This document shows positions 14,193-16,579 of a DNA stretch of 16,579 nucleotides, piece by piece. A program made the position numbers and the translations under genes. Origin of the DNA: Oscillospiraceae bacterium (lineage in GTDB: Bacteria > Bacillota > Clostridia > Oscillospirales > Oscillospiraceae); the NCBI GenBank assembly GCA_020025425.1, contig JAHHSD010000042.1:1-16579 (forward strand), written 5' to 3'. Positions within the stretch are counted from its first letter, which is position 1. The number at the start of each line of letters is the position of its first letter. A model generated the notes under the pieces. It was not told the DNA's origin, did no database searches, and saw nothing but the letters and a program-made list of their open reading frames with translations.

Positions 14193-15527
14193 ATGTCCCA
14201 AAATATCCGTCTCACCTCGGGGTCCATCACCCCCCTGCTGCTCCGGCTCTACTTCCCCCTGCTGGTGGGAAATGTGCTCCAGCAGCTGTACAACATCATC
14301 AACTCCATGGTAGTCACCCACTACCTGGGGGGCAACGCCTTCGCCGCCCTGGGCGTGGCCGAGAGCGTGATGAACCTGTTCATCTTTGCCATCTCGGGGG
14401 CCTGCGTGGGCGCATCGGTGCTGGTGGCCCGGTTCTACGGCCAGCGGGACTTCGCCCGCCTGCGCCAGCAGATCTATGTGACCATCGTCCTCATCGGCGG
14501 CTGCACCCTGGCTGCCGTGATCCTGGCCCAGATCTTCCTCCCCCAGCTGCTCCACCTGATCCACACCCCCCAGGAGCTGATGTGGGACGTCTCCGTCTAT
14601 CTGCGCTGCATCCTGGTGGGCATGCTCTTTACCTTCACCTACAACTTCCTGGCCTCCACCCTCCGGGCAGTGGGCAACACCAAGGCGGCCCTCTATTTCC
14701 TGCTCATCTCTTTGGGCTACAACCTGGCCGCCGCCTGGTTCCTGGTGGCTGTGGTCCGGCTGGGCATCCTGGGCACCGCCCTGGCCACCGCCTCCGCCCA
14801 GCTGCTGTCCACCCTGCTGTGCCTGATCTACATTCGGAAAAAGCAGGCTTTCCTCCGGGTGGGCCGGGCGGACATGCGCCTGGACCGGGCGCTGATCCGG
14901 GAGACCGCCGGATACAGCGTGATCTCGGCCCTCCAGCAGTCCAGCCTCTACCTGGGCAAGCTGATGATCCAGAGCGCCGTTAATGACCTGGGCACCTACG
15001 CCATCCGCGGCTTTACCGCCGCCACCCGGGTGGAGAACTTCATCCAGGCCTTCGGCATCAGCGGAAGCGAGTCCATTGCCATCTTCGTGGCCCAGAACCT
15101 GGGCGCCAAGGAGGAGGACCGGGCCATGGGCGGTTTCCTGCGGGGCTCCGCCATGCTCATATCGGTGGGTGTGATCTTCTCCGCCGCTCTGGTCCTGTGG
15201 GGCGGCTGGTTTGTCCTCCCCTTCCTGGAGCAGGGCGACGCCATGTCCGCCGCCATGGGCGGCGGGTATCTGCGCACCCTGGGCTGGTTCTACTTCCTCT
15301 CCTTCATCGGCCACTGCTATGTGGGCCACTTCCGGGGCGAGGGCCGAATGAACATCACCTTCTGGGGGACCACCTCCCAGATTGCCGTGCGGGTGGTGGG
15401 CACCTACCTGCTGGTCAGCCGTCTGGCCCTGAACGCCACCGCCCTGGCCACCGGCGTGGGCTGGATGGTCATTGTGCTGTTCCACTCCTGCGTATTCCTC
15501 TCCGAGCGCCCCTTCCGCCGGCGCTGA
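14193..15527 (+). CDS. MATE-family efflux transporter
   Basis: 444 residues, full length, about 12 membrane helices in two related halves. N-terminal PLLLRLYFPLLVGNVLQQLY and the following NIINSMVVTHYLGGNAFAALG are typical of the NorM/DinF-like Firmicute subgroup; further hallmarks are ASTLRAVGNTKAALYF in the first half and QNLGAKEEDRA in the second. Such proteins export cationic drugs, dyes or metabolites in exchange for Na+ or H+; the actual substrate is not predictable. AGGAG precedes ATG 14193 by about 9 bases. It is divergent from spoIIA and stands alone; there is no adjacent MarR or TetR regulator. No clear terminator follows before the glnS promoter. Confidence 0.9.
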   Translation: MSQNIRLTSGSITPLLLRLYFPLLVGNVLQQLYNIINSMVVTHYLGGNAFAALGVAESVMNLFIFAISGACVGASVLVARFYGQRDFARLRQQIYVTIVLIGGCTLAAVILAQIFLPQLLHLIHTPQELMWDVSVYLRCILVGMLFTFTYNFLASTLRAVGNTKAALYFLLISLGYNLAAAWFLVAVVRLGILGTALATASAQLLSTLLCLIYIRKKQAFLRVGRADMRLDRALIRETAGYSVISALQQSSLYLGKLMIQSAVNDLGTYAIRGFTAATRVENFIQAFGISGSESIAIFVAQNLGAKEEDRAMGGFLRGSAMLISVGVIFSAALVLWGGWFVLPFLEQGDAMSAAMGGGYLRTLGWFYFLSFIGHCYVGHFRGEGRMNITFWGTTSQIAVRVVGTYLLVSRLALNATALATGVGWMVIVLFHSCVFLSERPFRRR

Positions 15528-15557
15528 GACTGTTTTCCCGAAATACGGCGATATTCC

Positions 15558-15587
15558 TTGCAATTTATATGCCTTGTGGTGTAAAAT
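15558..15587 (+). promoter_or_regulatory. glnS promoter
   Basis: TTGCAA (15558-15563), 18 bases, TAAAAT (15582-15587). The resulting leader is only about 35 bases, too short for a T-box riboswitch. Confidence 0.65.
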
Positions 15588-15628
15588 GTTAGGCGAATCA
15601 TTTTTGAACCATTACAGGAGGTCTTACC

Positions 15629-16579
15629 ATGGCTGACGAGCGAACTGTATCCAATCCCGGCGCCGAGGAGGGCGCTGTGGAAACTCAAAACTTTATCCAC
15701 CAATTCATCGTGGAAGATCTGGCCCCCGGCCAGCGCTGCGAGGGGATGCAGGTCCACACCCGTTTCCCACCCGAGCCCAACGGCTATCTCCACATCGGCC
15801 ACTGTAAGGCCCTGACCATCGACTTCGGCACCGCTGAGAAGTTCGGCGGTATCTGCAACCTGCGCATGGACGACACCAACCCCGCCAAGGAGGATGTGGA
15901 GTTCGTGGACGCCATCAAGGAGGACATCCACTGGCTGGGCTTCGACTGGGGCGACCGGTTCTTTTACGCCTCCGACTACTTTGAGAAGATGTACGAGTGC
16001 GCTGTGGAGCTCATCAAAAAGGGCCTGGCCTATGTGTGTGAGCTGACCCCCGAGCAGTTCAAGGAGTACCGCGGCTCCATCGGCGTGCCCGCCAAGAGCC
16101 CCTTCCGGGACCGCCCCATGGAGGAGAGCCTGGATCTGTTCCAGCGCATGCGCGCCGGCGAGTTCCCCAACGGCGCCATGACCCTGCGCGCCAAGATCGA
16201 CCTGGCCAGCGGCAACTTCAACATGCGCGACCCCGTCATCTACCGCATCAACCATGCCCACCACCACCGCCAGGGGGACAAGTGGTGCATCTATCCCATG
16301 TACGACTTCGCCCACCCCATTGAGGACGCCCTGGAGTGCATCACCCACTCCCTGTGCTCTCTGGAGTTTGAGGACCACCGTCCCCTCTACAACTGGGTGG
16401 TGGAGCACTGCGACCTGCCCAGCAAGCCCCGCCAGATCGAGTTCGCCCGTCTGGGCATCGACCACACCGTGATGAGCAAGCGCAAGCTGCGCGCACTGGT
16501 GGAGGGCGGCAAGGTGTCCGGCTGGGACGACCCCCGCATGCCCACCCTGTGCGGCCTGCGCCGCCGGGGCTACACCCCC
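15629..16579 (+). CDS. glnS: Glutaminyl-tRNA synthetase (N-terminal part, runs off the window)
   Basis: 317 codons are visible, with no stop before the window end. It is a class I aminoacyl-tRNA synthetase that charges tRNA-Gln with glutamine. Seen: RFPPEPNGYLHIGHCKALTI (45-64) with the HIGH motif at 55-58, LRMDDTNPAKE, the GlnRS-type RFFYASDYFEKMYE segment, and the second catalytic motif VMSKRKL at 281-287 (KMSKS equivalent). FPPEPNGYLHIGH and the following region fit GlnRS better than bacterial GluRS, which reads APSPTGxxHIG. AGGAGG lies 7 bases before ATG 15629. Presence of GlnRS is notable because many Firmicutes lack it and use GatCAB transamidation; both can coexist. Confidence 0.93.
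   Translation, partial: MADERTVSNPGAEEGAVETQNFIHQFIVEDLAPGQRCEGMQVHTRFPPEPNGYLHIGHCKALTIDFGTAEKFGGICNLRMDDTNPAKEDVEFVDAIKEDIHWLGFDWGDRFFYASDYFEKMYECAVELIKKGLAYVCELTPEQFKEYRGSIGVPAKSPFRDRPMEESLDLFQRMRAGEFPNGAMTLRAKIDLASGNFNMRDPVIYRINHAHHHRQGDKWCIYPMYDFAHPIEDALECITHSLCSLEFEDHRPLYNWVVEHCDLPSKPRQIEFARLGIDHTVMSKRKLRALVEGGKVSGWDDPRMPTLCGLRRRGYTP

Noticed and set aside
14178..15563. Leftward 461-codon frame opposite the MATE gene
   Set aside because: Shadow of the MATE gene with the same reverse-codon composition.

Overview
The window looks like chromosomal DNA from a GC-rich, spore-forming, anaerobic member of the Firmicutes/Bacillota, most likely a gut Oscillospiraceae-type organism (Flavonifractor/Pseudoflavonifractor/Lawsonibacter-like). 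This rests on the spoIIAA-spoIIAB-sigF sporulation operon, strong AGGAGG-type ribosome sites, a Firmicute-type LexA box, several Crp/Fnr regulators, and very GC-rich third codon positions combined with AT-rich promoters. The genus is an inference. I see no mobile element, tRNA, rRNA or CRISPR array. Both ends cut a gene: a phosphate transporter on the left and glnS on the right. No gene-free stretch exceeds 300 bases.

Left part (1-5775): the end of a PiT phosphate transporter, then thioredoxin (trxA), converge on a leftward operon of a cysteine-rich Crp/Fnr regulator and a CoA-binding-domain protein. A small cysteine-containing coiled-coil protein lies between this regulator and a second, divergent Crp/Fnr regulator. 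That second regulator leads a compact operon with a lipoprotein substrate-binding protein, a permease and a short ATPase (NitT/TauT/SsuABC-like ABC importer, substrate unknown). The operon ends at a 17-bp perfect terminator.

Middle part (5776-10308), all leftward: a membrane-anchored XRE regulator with a palindrome inside its own promoter, uvrB behind a LexA-like box, radC, and pyrE. The pyrE leader folds over its ribosome site and carries a partial PyrR-box-like sequence.

Right part: a KdpDE-like two-component pair without kdpFABC nearby, followed by a promoter-terminator pair with no gene between them (candidate small RNA). Then come the leftward spoIIA operon, a MATE efflux pump, and the start of glnS.

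Most genes are ordinary housekeeping or stress genes. The parts worth a second look are the self-regulated Crp-ABC transporter, the thiol-rich Crp/CoA-binding/thioredoxin cluster, the pyrE leader, the candidate sRNA, and several clean operator-like palindromes.
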